A DNA stretch of 64,000 nucleotides, from positions 37,607,140-37,671,139 of the forward strand of contig NC_035444.2 of the NCBI RefSeq assembly GCF_002127325.2, in the 5' to 3' direction. Position 1 is the first letter of the stretch. Each line of letters begins with the position of its first letter. The position numbers and the translations under genes were made by a program. Source of the stretch: Helianthus annuus (Eukaryota > Streptophyta > Magnoliopsida > Asterales > Asteraceae). The notes beneath the pieces were generated by a model. It was given only the letters and a program-made list of their open reading frames with translations, was not told the origin of the DNA and searched no databases. Positions 35,231-46,132 of this stretch are shown in pieces.

Positions 35231-35235
35231 CCTTT

Positions 35236-36480
35236 ACATACACCTACATGAATATTTGGATTTGCTGCACATTTGAATGATGGCTCCATATTTAACATTT
35301 CATTTCATCAGTAGTATAAATTTTTATTCCTAAAACAAACTAACATCATAGTTTAGCAAGAAAGAAAGGTATGATAAGATGAAGAAGTTTAATGTTGTAG
35401 ATCATAGCCGGTTCCTCCATCACCGCCACGCCTCTCTATATCTCACTCTGCCTCTGTTGCTCTCTCTCTCTCTCTCTCTCCCTTCGTCGTGCACTCTCTC
35501 TCTATCTCTTTCTACCGCCAGAATGGGAAGCGGTGGTTTTGTTTTATGTGTTAAAAAGCCCTTAAATATCCTCCCTCAACTTTACTGTTCATTCCATTCG
35601 TTTATTAATATATAGGAGAATTGAAGTAAAAAGGATTAAAGAACACCAAATTGTAGGCATTGGGCCCATCCCGATATAGGCCCCAATGAGGAACTAACCC
35701 CAGATGAAACCTATCCTTGGACATACAAAATGAGCATCAAAGCCCAGTTCAAAGTATCCTAAAGCCCAGTAGTTGTGATGTGCAATTGAGACATATTTAG
35801 TATTCTTCATGGCATCCAATCCAACCTTAAACCCAACAGCCCAATTGAAACAGACAACAAGAAGGCAATAATAACAAAAAAAAAAAAAAAGACAATTTCC
35901 ATCGACACATTCAGGCTTTTTGTATCCTACAAAAACAATGATTTAGTCGTGTTTTGTTTTTCTTTTTAAGTCAATAAACATTGAAAATCTAATACGAATT
36001 AGCTTTCTAGGGGTGGAGGGGGCACCCACCTAGCAACCCACAATAAACCACTCCATCAACTAATAGGATTCCGCTGCATCTTCGACCATGCCTTTAGAAA
36101 AAAGAAAGATTTCATTGGACAATTCTTTCTCTTTGGAAAAAAAAAGTAGATTTTACATTAAATTATTGTTGGTCTAACTGGTTAAAAAGTCATACTGAAT
36201 TTAAAGTTCAAAGTATAAATGACATTTTTACATTAAATTATTATTGTTATGTTAACAGTTAAAAATTTCATACTAGATTTAAAGTGGATCCCAAGTAAGC
36301 CCGTTGGAAGAAGACCACGTTTAGCCTTTTAGATTATGGAATGGGTTTTAAGAAATGGGCCTCGGAAGTGAATCACACTTGATCAATAAATTTTAATATT
36401 TTAAAATCAAGTGGTCGGTGTCAGATGCAATTTTGTCTGCTGTTAGTTTTTTTAAACACGATACTTCTATAAATAATTTT
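35236..36480. other. No gene recognised; (CT)n tract
   Basis: A pyrimidine microsatellite at about 35459-35515 lies in a small open frame (35379-35615) without recognisable domain. The rest is AT-rich. Confidence 0.4.
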
Positions 36481-36850
36481 GTCGGCTGTTAATATTATGT
36501 CCCCAATGGATTTTTTTTTTCATTATATTGATTACTTTTAACACAATTCGGCTGTTAATATTAGGCTACTCGGTATGGTAGCGTCCTCCACCCCGGCGCC
36601 GCCACGTCACCACCGTCCTCCCACGCCGCTCCCCCTACGTCCCCCTCCGTCCCGTCGGAGTTGTGCCGTTTGCGACGGACCAAAACATGTGGGCCCCCCT
36701 TGGTGACGCCCGTCCTCCCACGCCGCCCCCCTCGGTCTTGCTCCGGCGACGTCTTCTTCTCCGGCACCATACCGAGCAGCCTTATGTCCCTAATGGATTT
36801 TTTTTCATTAATTGATTACTTTTAACACAATTATTTATTTCTATCACTAC
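36481..36850 (+). repeat. Tandem duplication of about 67 bp whose second unit holds a MITE
   Basis: The unit 'ggctgttaatattatgtccc' to 'acttttaacacaatt' occurs at about 36482-36549 and again from about 36550 to 36831, the second copy interrupted at 'ttaatatta' by the element at 36564-36781. Confidence 0.8.
36561..36784. mobile_element. Harbinger/Tourist-like MITE (36564-36781), TSD TTA
   Basis: TIRs ggctactcggtatggt (36564) and, inward from the right, ggctgctcggtatggt; 15 of 16 match. TTA at 36561-36563 and 36782-36784. The uninterrupted first unit of the surrounding tandem duplication shows a single TTA at the same place, which confirms the duplication. The body is GC-rich in AT-rich surroundings. 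Confidence 0.9.
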
Positions 36851-37034
36851 ACCTTTCAAATCTCATGTAATCAAGTATCGGTTGCTTTAATATAAACAAG
36901 TATTTTTAAATCAAAATTGATTAATACTTTACAGTTCATAATATCACTAAAAAAATAAAACAGATTGATCATTTGTCAACTGAAAGTTGTTTATTATAAA
37001 AAAAAAAACAAATCATGAAATTTTTAATAAACAA

Positions 37035-37923
37035 TTTATTATAGAGTAAATTACAAATTTTGACCTTTATGTTTACATCAAATTGCAGGCGCTGTCTTTT
37101 TGGCCAAAAGTTTACAGGCGATGTCCTTAACCTTTCAAAATTTTGCACGTTTTGTCATTTAGTCCAAACATGATTAAAAATCTCAATTAAAAATTGTCAT
37201 GTGCAATGCACATGAGGGTAAAATGGTAATTTCCCTCTCAACCCTTTCTATTCCCCATTTATAACCCTCACCTATCCCTCAATTCATCTCCCACCTTGAT
37301 TTATGTGATGCATACATACAAAGGTCATAAAATTAGAAATTAGGGTTTCAAATCAATCAATACGCTCGATACATCCAATCGAATTGCAGGAGAAAATCAA
37401 AGATCACGATCGAGGTGGTGTTGAACGATCGTTTGGGGAAGAAGGTCCGTGTGAAGTGCAACGACGACGACACCATTAGCGACTTGAAGAAGCTCGTTGC
37501 AGCGCTGACCGTTACCCGCGCTGACAAGATTAGGATCCAGAAGTGGTACAACATCTACAAGGATCATATCAGCCTTAAGGACTACGAGATTCACGATGGC
37601 ATAGGTCTTGAACTCTACTACAATTGACGCTGTAGTTATGATGGTGGTTATGTAAGTTTGATGAATGATAATAATTTTTCAAGCACTTGAATCTGATTGT
37701 GTATGAATAAATTTAGGGGTAGGTGAGGGTTATAAATGGAGGAATAGAAAATTGCATGTGACAATTTTTTACTGAGATTTCTAACCAGGTTTGACCTAAA
37801 TGATAAAACGTGCAAGATTTTGAAAGGTTAATGACACCGCCTGTAAACTTTTGGCCAAAAGGACAGCGCTTGCAATTTGATGTAAACATAAAAGACAAAA
37901 CTTGTAATTTACTCTTTATTATA
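37035..37923 (+). mobile_element. Pack-MULE (37044-37914) with perfect 9-bp TSD, carrying UBL5
   Basis: TSD tttattata at 37035-37043 and 37915-37923. The ends gagtaaattacaa are inverted, with TIR arms of about 190 bp matching through 'tttacatcaaattgca', 'ggccaaaagtttacaggcg' and 'aaaattgtca'. A 9-bp TSD plus long TIRs is diagnostic for Mutator-like elements. Between the arms is a host-derived gene copy and no transposase, which is the definition of a Pack-MULE. Confidence 0.92.
37406..37627 (+). pseudogene. UBL5: Captured UBL5 (HUB1-type ubiquitin-like protein) copy, start codon lost
   Basis: The frame is 73 codons plus stop, exactly the length of plant UBL5, with no internal stop. Landmarks: [19 protein letters not shown], then [19 protein letters not shown] and the C-terminal GLELYYN ending in the YY motif typical of UBL5. 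UBL5/Hub1 binds spliceosomal partners non-covalently and modulates splicing. The initiator is ACG (37406-37408) where ATG is expected. Upstream 'attgcag' (37384-37390) looks like a retained 5'-UTR intron acceptor, and AATAAA lies at about 37706. GC content is well above that of the TIR arms. It is a transduplicated copy; translation from ACG or a fused upstream frame cannot be excluded. Confidence 0.9.
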
Positions 37924-39294
37924 TATATACACACCCACATCTAATTTAACTTCTAATAAATAATTTCAATTGATACTACGTGACATACTCTTCTTCAAAC
38001 CTCATAATTTCTACATATATTTTATTTTAATATTATAATGTATATTTTTTATTAACTAATAATGAATATCACTTATTCATGATTTATAATAATGAATACC
38101 AGAATATTTGATATCGTATTTTACGGTAACTTTGATATAATTTCAAACTTAAATTCATAACTAAAATATCTCTAAAACTATTTTTCATTACTATCTATAA
38201 TTATTATTTTATTATTTAAAATCCGCCTATGTAATCCTCCTCTTGTAACAAGTTTAAATTATATAAAAAAAACTTGTAACTTAAAGAAAACTCAATTTAA
38301 AAAATTCAATAAATATGTATACTTTTTCATTTCATATTATATCATTTATTCAGTCCCACACATGAGATTAAAAAATAATAGTTTTCTCACGTTGTATGTT
38401 TCACGATGAACATAATTAAAATTTAAGGGTAATCGCTATTCAGAGTTTGTGTGTCTTTAAAGTAACTATTGTTTTTACATGGCTTTTCCAAAGTCAAAAG
38501 TAAAAATTGACTTAAACTGTTAATTGTTGATAAAAATGATACTCTTCTGAGTAGAACATCCAATGTTATATACAAAGAAGTTTTTAGATATTTATAATTT
38601 GTATTAATAGGTTTTTAAATTAAAATTTTAACACTAATTTGTAAGTTTTCATTATTACATCTAATGTAATATCTAATTATTTACTATAAATATTTTTTAC
38701 TGCATTATTTTTTGTACATAACATCGTATAATACATATATCTATAACCTAGTAGTTAATATATAATTAGTTACTTTTCAATTGTAAACTATTTAATTTTT
38801 TAATCTCAAATTCAAATAAATGAAACCAGTCATTATGTTATAAAAAAAGTTAGACCATAATTTACTTTAATAGATTAATGAGTTCTAAGGCTATGGGGTA
38901 TACTTTCACGCTCCTTAACTGCATGTAGGCGTCACATCACCTACTTGACCCTCTTTCACTTTACCTCACAACAAGGAAATGGTTTAACCCCCATTAACGC
39001 CCCTTAAATTAATGAAAATACATATATATAGCATGTTGTGTGAGTGTGTGTAAATTTTGCAATGCTTGATTCCTTCCCTCCCTCTTCTAGTTAACTTCTT
39101 AACATATGAAGCTTTTAATGTCTCTTAACACCCTTAAGGAACGGTATAACAAGTGTTAACGGATGCCAACTAGGATTAACACCTATAGATATTAGAGTAT
39201 ACCAAGTGACCTAAATGGAATATACATCATATACAAATTATTCTCAGTTTTTACAATTGCCCATCTTTTTAATTTCCTGATATAGTTTAGAATA
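37924..39294. other. AT-rich DNA, no gene recognised
   Basis: Long AT-rich stretch without extended frames, terminal repeats or domains. Confidence 0.5.
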
Positions 39295-39480
39295 TAAGGC
39301 TGTCCGGGGTGTATTCGGTAAATGAAATCGGGGAAGATGGATGCCGATCGGCAAAGCTCCGCCAACAAAAGCGGTGAAGAGAGAGAGGGCAGATATCGGT
39401 GGTGGGCTGCCGAAGAGGGGGGAGGAGAGAGGGAGGAGAGAGAGAGGAGAGAGGGAGACTTGGTCCAATCACATCTTTTC

Positions 39481-39512
<32 letters not shown>

Positions 39513-39656
39513 AAACCCAATTCACCTAAGAGGGGAGTGGCGCCATCAAATGGGGGTGTTAGGGGAGTTTAAGAGGGGAGTTGACGTGGCACACGGGGAT
39601 TGGTTTGGCGTAAGAGAGGGGACTCACCTATTAGGTGAGCACCCCCTTCACCCTAA
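39295..39656. mobile_element. Harbinger-type MITE (39298-39653), TSD TAA
   Basis: TAA at 39295-39297 and 39654-39656. The ends ggctgtccggggtgt and (from the right) gggtgaagggggtgc are weak TIRs. It shares a block of about 100 bp with 22763-22860. It contains GA-rich (39378-39455) and poly(T) (39480-39505) tracts. Confidence 0.7.
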
Positions 39657-41383
39657 GTTATGGGATATTCTCATAGTTAGAAATAACAAGGAAAGAAGGA
39701 AACCATGAATGTGCATTAAATAATATAATTAGATTGCTTTCTAAGTCAAAACAGAGTCGGTATACTTTGCTCCTAACTTATTTAATACGTTGAAACAAGA
39801 AAAGGCAACTCAATGCTACGTCCAAACTCTATTTTTAGAAAATAGGATAAAAAAATACATCTTTTTCATGACAGCAACTTTTTTAATTAAAAAAAAGGAA
39901 TGATAAAATATAAGTATTCCAAAAGTTTTTTGCTTTATAATTTTTTTAGCATAACAACTCTTTTCATTTATTTGAATTTGAGACTAGAAATTAAATAGTT
40001 TATTTGGTGTTGTAGTATCATCTTTGTTGGAAGTGGTTGGACCTTGATTTCAAGACCACAAGAAGTTGTATAAATGACCGGAATAGGGAAAAGGATGCCG
40101 TAATTGGTGTTGGTCATGAGGATGTTGAATGGAAACGTCGGATCTCAACTTAGACGGTGTTGGCAATGATGCATCTAGATAGGGGGTATGGAAATACCTC
40201 GTGTTTTGGCAGTTGTGTCCCTCTAGTTGGTGTTTTATTCCTTATTCTCATAGTCAACTCGAGGATGAGAAGAGATGATATCAAAAGATTTTGTTTAATA
40301 TCGGAGTTGTATTTGCAGATGAAGGAAGAAAGAAAAATGTTGATATGATAATTCGAGAGTGTGGAGTGTAAAAACTTCTAAGATCATCAACACCCGTTTT
40401 TAGGCATTTTGAGCTCATGTGGTGGAGAGAGGGAGGAGATGGCAGCTAGTGTTGATGAGAGAGTGTTACAACCTGCTAAGGCGGAAACATGAGGGTGTAA
40501 CCAAAAAGGTTTTCGGAGCATATGATACCAAAGGTTATACAAATATTTTTACAGTCTCATTCACTAAGATTCAGATACAAGCCTACACTAATAAGCTAAT
40601 ATGTGACTCTTTCAAAAGCTCGGTATCCTAGTACACATGCAAACTCAAGATGTAGAATCTCCATCTTGGATTAAACACATGAAAACATGCTTAAAAACAT
40701 CAACATAATGTTGGTGAGTTCACAAGTTTGTATCTTGTCATTATAAACCATTTTCTCAAAATATTGATTGAAAGTCTCGTAACTTGTTTGAGAAAAACTT
40801 GTAAATCGTTACTCGAAACATCGTTTGATCTTTCCCTTTGAATCCTCGTAAGGTATCCCCTGGAATATTTGTGAAACACGTCCATTTAGAATCCTCGTAG
40901 GGTATTTGATGTGCTAAAAGTAGTTTATCAATTGTTGACTAAATTAATCTAATCTAGACGCTAAGTTAATCTAGACTCTTTAAAACTTGACTAAACTACT
41001 AACTGACAAGTGAACTGATCGACTCTAGTAAAGCTAAGTAAGTCCGGAAATCAAACCCACGAGACTCTTTTGATTACGTAAATTAGACTCACTAGACCAC
41101 ATTGAAATTGAGTTTTCTAAATCTGAAAAAACAAACCAATAAACATGTTAGTTGTTTTAATAGAGGGTTAGAGGTTTTGGTTCGGGAAATCGAGTTTGGT
41201 AAAGTCTTGTCGAAGTATGGAGATAAAATCAAAGCGCCAAAGACTTGGTATGTATTATCATCGCTACTCTTGGGAATAAAGGATCAAACCAAGAAATCCA
41301 TAGTGATTGGTGGTATAAACCCCTTATGACTACGTTTTACTTAATACTAAACCACAACGGTGTATAGTTTCCCTGCTAATTTT
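39657..41383. other. No gene recognised
   Basis: Several 60-75 codon frames (40157-40348, 40419-40631, 41102-41329) have no recognisable domain. The part near 40900-41110 resembles decayed retroelement sequence but cannot be named. Confidence 0.4.
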
Positions 41384-42276
41384 GTATAACACCCGGTTAT
41401 TCTCGATGAAATTCTAAGTGACACGTGTCAGAAACCTTCCTCATAATTTACTAAGTTAAAATTAAGGGGTTAGAATTGCCAAATTATCAAAATAAGAAGT
41501 TGAAGGACCTGAACTGTCAAAAGACAAAAATGTGCTTCGCTGAACCCGTTGCAGACCAAATAGGGTCCCCCTTGTAGTCCGCAAGGAGTGCAAGACAGAA
41601 GAAAAATCACCGTACAACAACGATTCACCCTAATCTTCCACCTTTCACCTTCTCGTCACCTTCTCTTCCGGTTTTGACACATAGGGACACTAATCCTGCA
41701 TTGAGGCACTTCTAGGAAACTTGTCCCAGCCTCATGCATTCTTCATTGCTATAAGTAGCATCCTCACTAATCCTGCATTGAGGCACTTCTAGGAAATTTG
41801 TCCCAGCCTCATGCATTCTTCATTGCTATAAGTAGCATCCTTGAGCTCATAAATCTCATCCCAAACACAAAACAAACACACTTCAATTTAAAAATCTTGT
41901 GTGAGTTTTTGTTCTTGCTTTTCAAGCTCCTCCTTTGTTTTCTGGAGTTACCACCTAAAGTTGGTGAGTCCCTTTTCAATTAGCTTTGTAGTTTAATTCC
42001 ATCCGAATGTCATTAATTTTAAACAGTTTGACCATTCTGTTTGACCTTCAGTTTTGGTCACTTTAGTCAATCATTTTCAAATTAAATTTACCCAAATAGT
42101 CTTCATAATGTAGGGAATGAAACCCTTCATTTACATCTTGTGATTATCACGTCTAAGTGGTTCATATTGACAAGTCAAACCTAAATTTTATGAAAGTCAA
42201 ACCTATATTTACTAAAGAATGATTTATAAACACATGTAAAATGATTATACATCAATACACTTTGTAAAATGATTTA
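41384..42276 (+). mobile_element. LTR-like sequence with duplicated core promoter
   Basis: It starts TGTATAACACCCGG, a common gypsy LTR opening, and carries a TATA-like ctataagtag followed by a leader-like region (tcttgtgtgagtttttg) as in plant LTRs. The TATA block lies in a 77-bp tandem duplication (about 41689-41765 and 41766-41842). No second LTR or PBS was found. It could be a solo or truncated LTR. Confidence 0.45.
41689..41842 (+). repeat. 77-bp tandem duplication, two units
   Basis: Units begin 'cactaatcctgcattgaggc' and end 'ataagtagcatcct', and differ at about one base. Each contains the TATA-like word ctataagtag. Confidence 0.9.
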
Positions 42277-42669
42277 TAAATGCTTGGTTGGTCCCTGTGG
42301 TTTGCAAAAATTTCATACTTGGTCCTAGTGGTTTATTAATTACATGTGTGGTCCCAAAAGTTGTCAAAAATGAACTCGGTTGGTCCCCTGACCTAAACTC
42401 TGTTAAATTTCTCAGTTAACTATGTGTGAAATGACTATATTACCCTTGAACAACTCCTCCACCTTCACAGCCCACCACAACCTGCAACTAAATTGATCTA
42501 AAGAATGTTAATAACATCATTCAAATCTTAATTCTAACTCCAGATAGAACAGAATTTAAAAAGAAAAAAAAACCTTAATATGAATCATTAACAACCAAAT
42601 AAAACAATCAGCCTAAATTAATTAGAATAAGTAAAGCAACAATCTTGTCAATCAATCACACCATCTTAC

Positions 42670-42820
42670 CATCTTCATTAGAAGCCCTGAACTCTTCAAG
42701 GGTTCGTCGAATATGAATCCGGGTACCCTCCACAACCGCAACCGGTTGCTGCCGCTGGTGTTGTTGTTGGTGTTGACCTCCGCCTCTGTTTCGCCTTTTT
42801 TTGGTGGATGAATTTGGCAT
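42670..42820 (-). pseudogene. Captured first-exon fragment resembling a DExH-box/R3H helicase N-terminus
   Basis: From an ATG at 42820 the minus strand reads MPNSSTKKRRNRGGG, a Q/H-rich stretch, then VEGTRIHIRRTLEEFRASNE, ending at a GTAAGA donor (42669). The basic start followed by the 'TRI.I..TLEEFRAS' segment resembles plant DExH-type helicases with an N-terminal R3H region. Only the first exon is present. The family call is from memory of the motif and needs a search. Confidence 0.5.
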
Positions 42821-42932
42821 CATTTTTGTTCGTGAATCTTGAATCTTGTTAATTGGAAGATGGTGCAAAAACCACTCTATCATGTCTGCTTTGGTGGCAT
42901 GGTGGTGGCGACGACTTTCTGGTATCTCGAGA

Positions 42933-43097
42933 ATGTCGTCGAAGAAGTTAATAGTAGAAGTTGAGCCAGCAATCGAAGCCACAGATGGCAAACCATCCAT
43001 GGGACCAGTTTACCGCAGTGTCTTCGCTAAGGACGGTTTTCCGCCTCCGATCGACGGTCTAGATTCCTGCTGGGACGTTTTCCGGTTAGATCTGTAA
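42933..43097 (+). pseudogene. Captured N-terminal fragment of a long-chain acyl-CoA synthetase (LACS)
   Basis: ATG at 42933 opens MSSKKLIVEVEPAIEA, followed by GPVYRSVFAKDGFPPPIDGL and WDVFRL, the conserved N-terminus of plant LACS enzymes, which activate fatty acids to acyl-CoA. After FRLDL the frame meets a stop; a GTAACT word there could be the original intron donor. The AMP-binding catalytic domain is absent. It lies head to head with the helicase-like fragment, about 110 bp apart. Confidence 0.72.
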
Positions 43098-43532
43098 CTT
43101 GTTCAGTTGTGTTTTCATAATGATCGCAAATTGAAGTGGTGTTGTGATTTCGATTTGGAATCTGAGTTTAGTTAGGTTGAATTTGATAGTAGATTGAAAT
43201 GCAAAAACCACTCTATCATGTCTGCTTTGGTGGGATGGCGGTGATGGAGGTAGTTGTAGTTGCAGGTTGTGAAGGTGGAGAGATGATGGTGTTAGAGGAT
43301 GAAGAAGATGAGTAGGGGGACATCTTCCTTTTATTTATTTTTTATTCTCTTTTAATTGTTTAAGGGTAATATAGTCATTTCACACATAGTTAACTGAGAA
43401 ATTTAACAGAGGTTAGGTTAGGGGACCAACCGAGTTCATTTTTGACAACTTTTAGGACCACGCATGTAATTAGTAAACCACTAGGACCAAGTATGAAATT
43501 TTTGCAAACCACAGGGACCAACCAAGCATTTA

Positions 43533-43756
43533 ACTCAAAAATTTATTTTATCATGTTTGACTTGTCAAAACACTTTTTTGTCAAATTGTTACAATTTCTG
43601 AAAAAAGTACTTTTTGTACTTGATTAATTTTCACCATAGATGAAATGGATAGATGGTGAAAATAAATTTTCCTTATTTTTCTTTACTCACCAAGGTTTTC
43701 TCTACATCCTTCCTCTACACACACTTTCTATCTTCAATGGACATTTTGGTATTATG
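43533..43756. other. Short unassigned interval
   Basis: AT-rich, no recognised feature. It may continue the sequence left of 42277. Confidence 0.4.
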
Positions 43757-44403
43757 GGGGTAGGGGTGGTCATCACTCATCACTCATTCACGACTTTTAC
43801 TCAAGTTTCGTCATGTCATCAACCATTATTCCATCACTCACAACCTTTTTTAGTGAAAATGGTCATCACTTGTGATGGAATTCCGTCACTCACAACCTTT
43901 TTTTTATTTTTTTTTAAATTATAAATTAACAATAAAACACTAAAACTATAAATTATAAATTATAAATTTTATTTAAATAAAACCTAAATTACATACTAAA
44001 AAAACAAAACATTGCAAATAAAAAACCTAAAAAGACCGACTTAAATGGATGGCATCTCCCACCTCCACTATTCACATATCTCGCGTTTTTTTTAATTACG
44101 ACCGACTTAAACGGTTCGTCGAGATTGGTGTGCGGCTCTAACAAGATTTTTAAATTATTATGTTTGGATTTGAAGGAAGAATGTTTGGATTGAGTTGGAG
44201 AATTATTTGGATTTTAAAATGTTGTTTGTATATATAAAAAAACCTTTTAAACGGTCAAATGATCACAATGGACTCAAGCCCAACGGTCTTTTTTTCGAAT
44301 GTTAATATCACGCGTCCTAAAATTGACGCGTTGAAAAGGATGGGTGACGGCGGTGTGTTGTTATGTTTCACGCGTGATGGGGCTTGAAAACGGAGCACCC
44401 CGG
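43757..44403. mobile_element. Non-autonomous Harbinger-related element
   Basis: The left end ggggtggtcatcactc and inward-read right end ccggggtgctccg are similar. The layout matches 16400-17507: 'tcatcacttgtgatgg' words, AT-rich centre, then 'tatataaaaaaaccttttaa' and 'aacggtc'. Its right end abuts the LTR at 44404, so the TSD is not resolved. Confidence 0.5.
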
Positions 44404-45256
44404 TGTCACACCCCAACCGATGGCGGAAACCTCAGGATGAGACGAATAAATCGCTCAAAGCATCATAACACTAAACACTAAACGTGACAATATATTTAAG
44501 TCGATTTTCATAACCACAAAATGTCAAACAGATCCAAACATAGTCAAAATATTGTATCAAACATAATCAAAATTCTGTTTATTCCTAAAATGAGTTTCAA
44601 CGTTCATCCTAGCTTGTTTTCTTGTTTGCTTCGCCTATCAACCTGCAACATGTATTAAAAAAAATGTCAACAAAAATGTTGGCGGGTATACAAGTTTGAT
44701 ACATAGCATAGATAGAATAAAAGTTTCATTACTCAAATCCAACATGAATAACATGATACTAGCTACTAACATGCTAAGCTATTGTAAACTACATGTCAAA
44801 CCCAAGTTTCCAACGCAAAGTGCCTTTCCTACATTGTCGCAACAATGAGGAGGTAAAAGTATCAAACTTAGCAATACCCCAAGACTCAAGGGCTGTGCGT
44901 TAGCCCTATAGCGCTATAATTGTCAATTTAGGCTAGCAAAGTTAATGAGCATATAGGTACAACGTACACATAGCATATAGACTAACAAGCATCACATGTT
45001 TCATGATTAAACGTGGATCGAGCGTGATTAAAATAAGTTTCAAGTGTCACGTGTTTTTATATAGAATACATGTTGCACCCAAAGTGTTTAAAACGAAATG
45101 GGATCGAGTATACTCACAGCGCGTGTCTAACAAGTAAACACAGACGATTATGGATTGAAGGGAGCGCCGGATTAGCCTGCGTACGGGAACAGAAGCGTAA
45201 GTCCTCCAAAATGCTGAAACGGTGGAAAATCGAAGTGTCCGTGGGGAAAACAGTAG

Positions 45257-45286
45257 CTTCGTACGAAGCTGTGCCTTCGTACGAAG
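45257..45286. repeat. Paired 12-bp perfect palindromes CTTCGTACGAAG
   Basis: Copies at 45257-45268 and 45275-45286 with a 6-nt spacer. A third copy is at 45462-45473. They lie downstream of the minus-strand TATA box, in the transcribed part. Confidence 0.85.
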
Positions 45287-46100
45287 GGGGTCTTCGCACA
45301 AGTGCAGCTCCCGTTGTCCAAAATCGAGTGTCTTCGCGTCTGTCTTCGGGAAAATCGAGCGTGCATCCCTCCAACCTTAAGCTACTGATAAAACTTAGAG
45401 TCGGTGAGATCTTTGTTCGAGTCACGGGTGGAAGTTAGGCTGTTAAGTGTGAAGTCAGTGCCTTCGTACGAAGCCTGGCTTCGCATAGAACAGACTAGCT
45501 CACATTCGTGGCTGTTCTTGGCGTTTGGAGCTGTGTGTTCGCCTGAATCGGATGTGTTTTCGAGTCCAATTCGAGACGGTACTGGCACTACCTCGTTCCA
45601 CTATTCAGTGAACGAAATACATGCCCTTTTAAGTCCGTTTTGGTGTAAAATCAAGCTTGAAAAGAGTTTTAAAAGGGTTTCCTCTTAGATCTAGCACTTG
45701 GTGAGTGTGAATCCACAGATTTCTAACTTGGGAAGCTGAAGCTAGGCCCAATACACTCGGTTAAGTGTAGATCTGTTGTAAAACAAGAAGATTTAATGAA
45801 AAGATAAAGATTTTGATGGAAAACAGAGAAGTTAAGAAGAAGAGGTAAAGTTTTGGGTGAAATGGTAAAGTTTTAGTTGAAAACAAGAGAGCTTCGTTGA
45901 AAACGAAGTGAATCTTGTGTAAAATCATGGTGGAAAATGTTGAGTAATGTTGCAAAAATGATAAAATCTTACTTGAAAATGATCGGATAGCAATTTAGCA
46001 GAGTTTCGGCTCAAAAGGCAGCAAGTGAATGAAAATGGAGAAGGGCTTGGCTATTTATAGAAAAGGTGGGTTCGAACAAGGAAGGTTGGTTCGAAGCTGC

Positions 46101-46132
46101 CTTCGTTCGAAGCCAGCTGGCTTCGTTCGAAG
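46101..46132. repeat. Paired 12-bp palindromes CTTCGTTCGAAG upstream of the LTR TATA box
   Basis: Copies at 46101-46112 and 46121-46132 around a palindromic spacer CCAGCTGG. The pair ends about 40 nt upstream (minus-strand sense) of the TATA box at 46051-46060. Confidence 0.85.

Larger units (their letters stand above)
29121..35235 (+). mobile_element. Complete Ty1/copia retrotransposon with perfect 5-bp TSD
   Basis: TSD ccttt at 29121-29125 and 35231-35235. The LTRs are 552 bp each, 29126-29677 and 34679-35230, both TG...CA, and differ at two positions (an A/G near 29504/35057 and a C/T near 29625/35178). A primer-binding site, a gag-pol frame in the order protease, integrase, RT, RNase H, and a polypurine tract complete the structure. 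Near-identical LTRs point to recent insertion, yet the coding region has one frame break and one stop, so this copy would need proteins from a relative to move. Confidence 0.96.
42277..43532. mobile_element. Gene-capturing TIR element (Pack-MULE-like) with arms of about 175 bp
   Basis: The ends taaatgcttggttggtccc are inverted at 42277 and 43532, and the arms match closely through 'aaaatgaactcggttggtcc' and 'tgtgtgaaatgacta' to about 42450 / 43360. The interior has two first-exon-like gene fragments in divergent orientation. A TSD could not be aligned, so Mutator membership is by analogy with 37044. A segment of about 35 bp ('accactctatcatgtctgct') is directly repeated at about 42870 and 43206. 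Confidence 0.72.

Noticed and set aside
39322..39529. Overlapping charged ORFs in the 39.3-kb MITE
   Set aside because: They translate GA-rich and poly(T) tracts of a non-autonomous element.
42656..43000. 114-codon minus-strand ORF taken as one gene
   Set aside because: Its first half is the antisense of the LACS exon; only the part from 42820 reads as a separate gene fragment.
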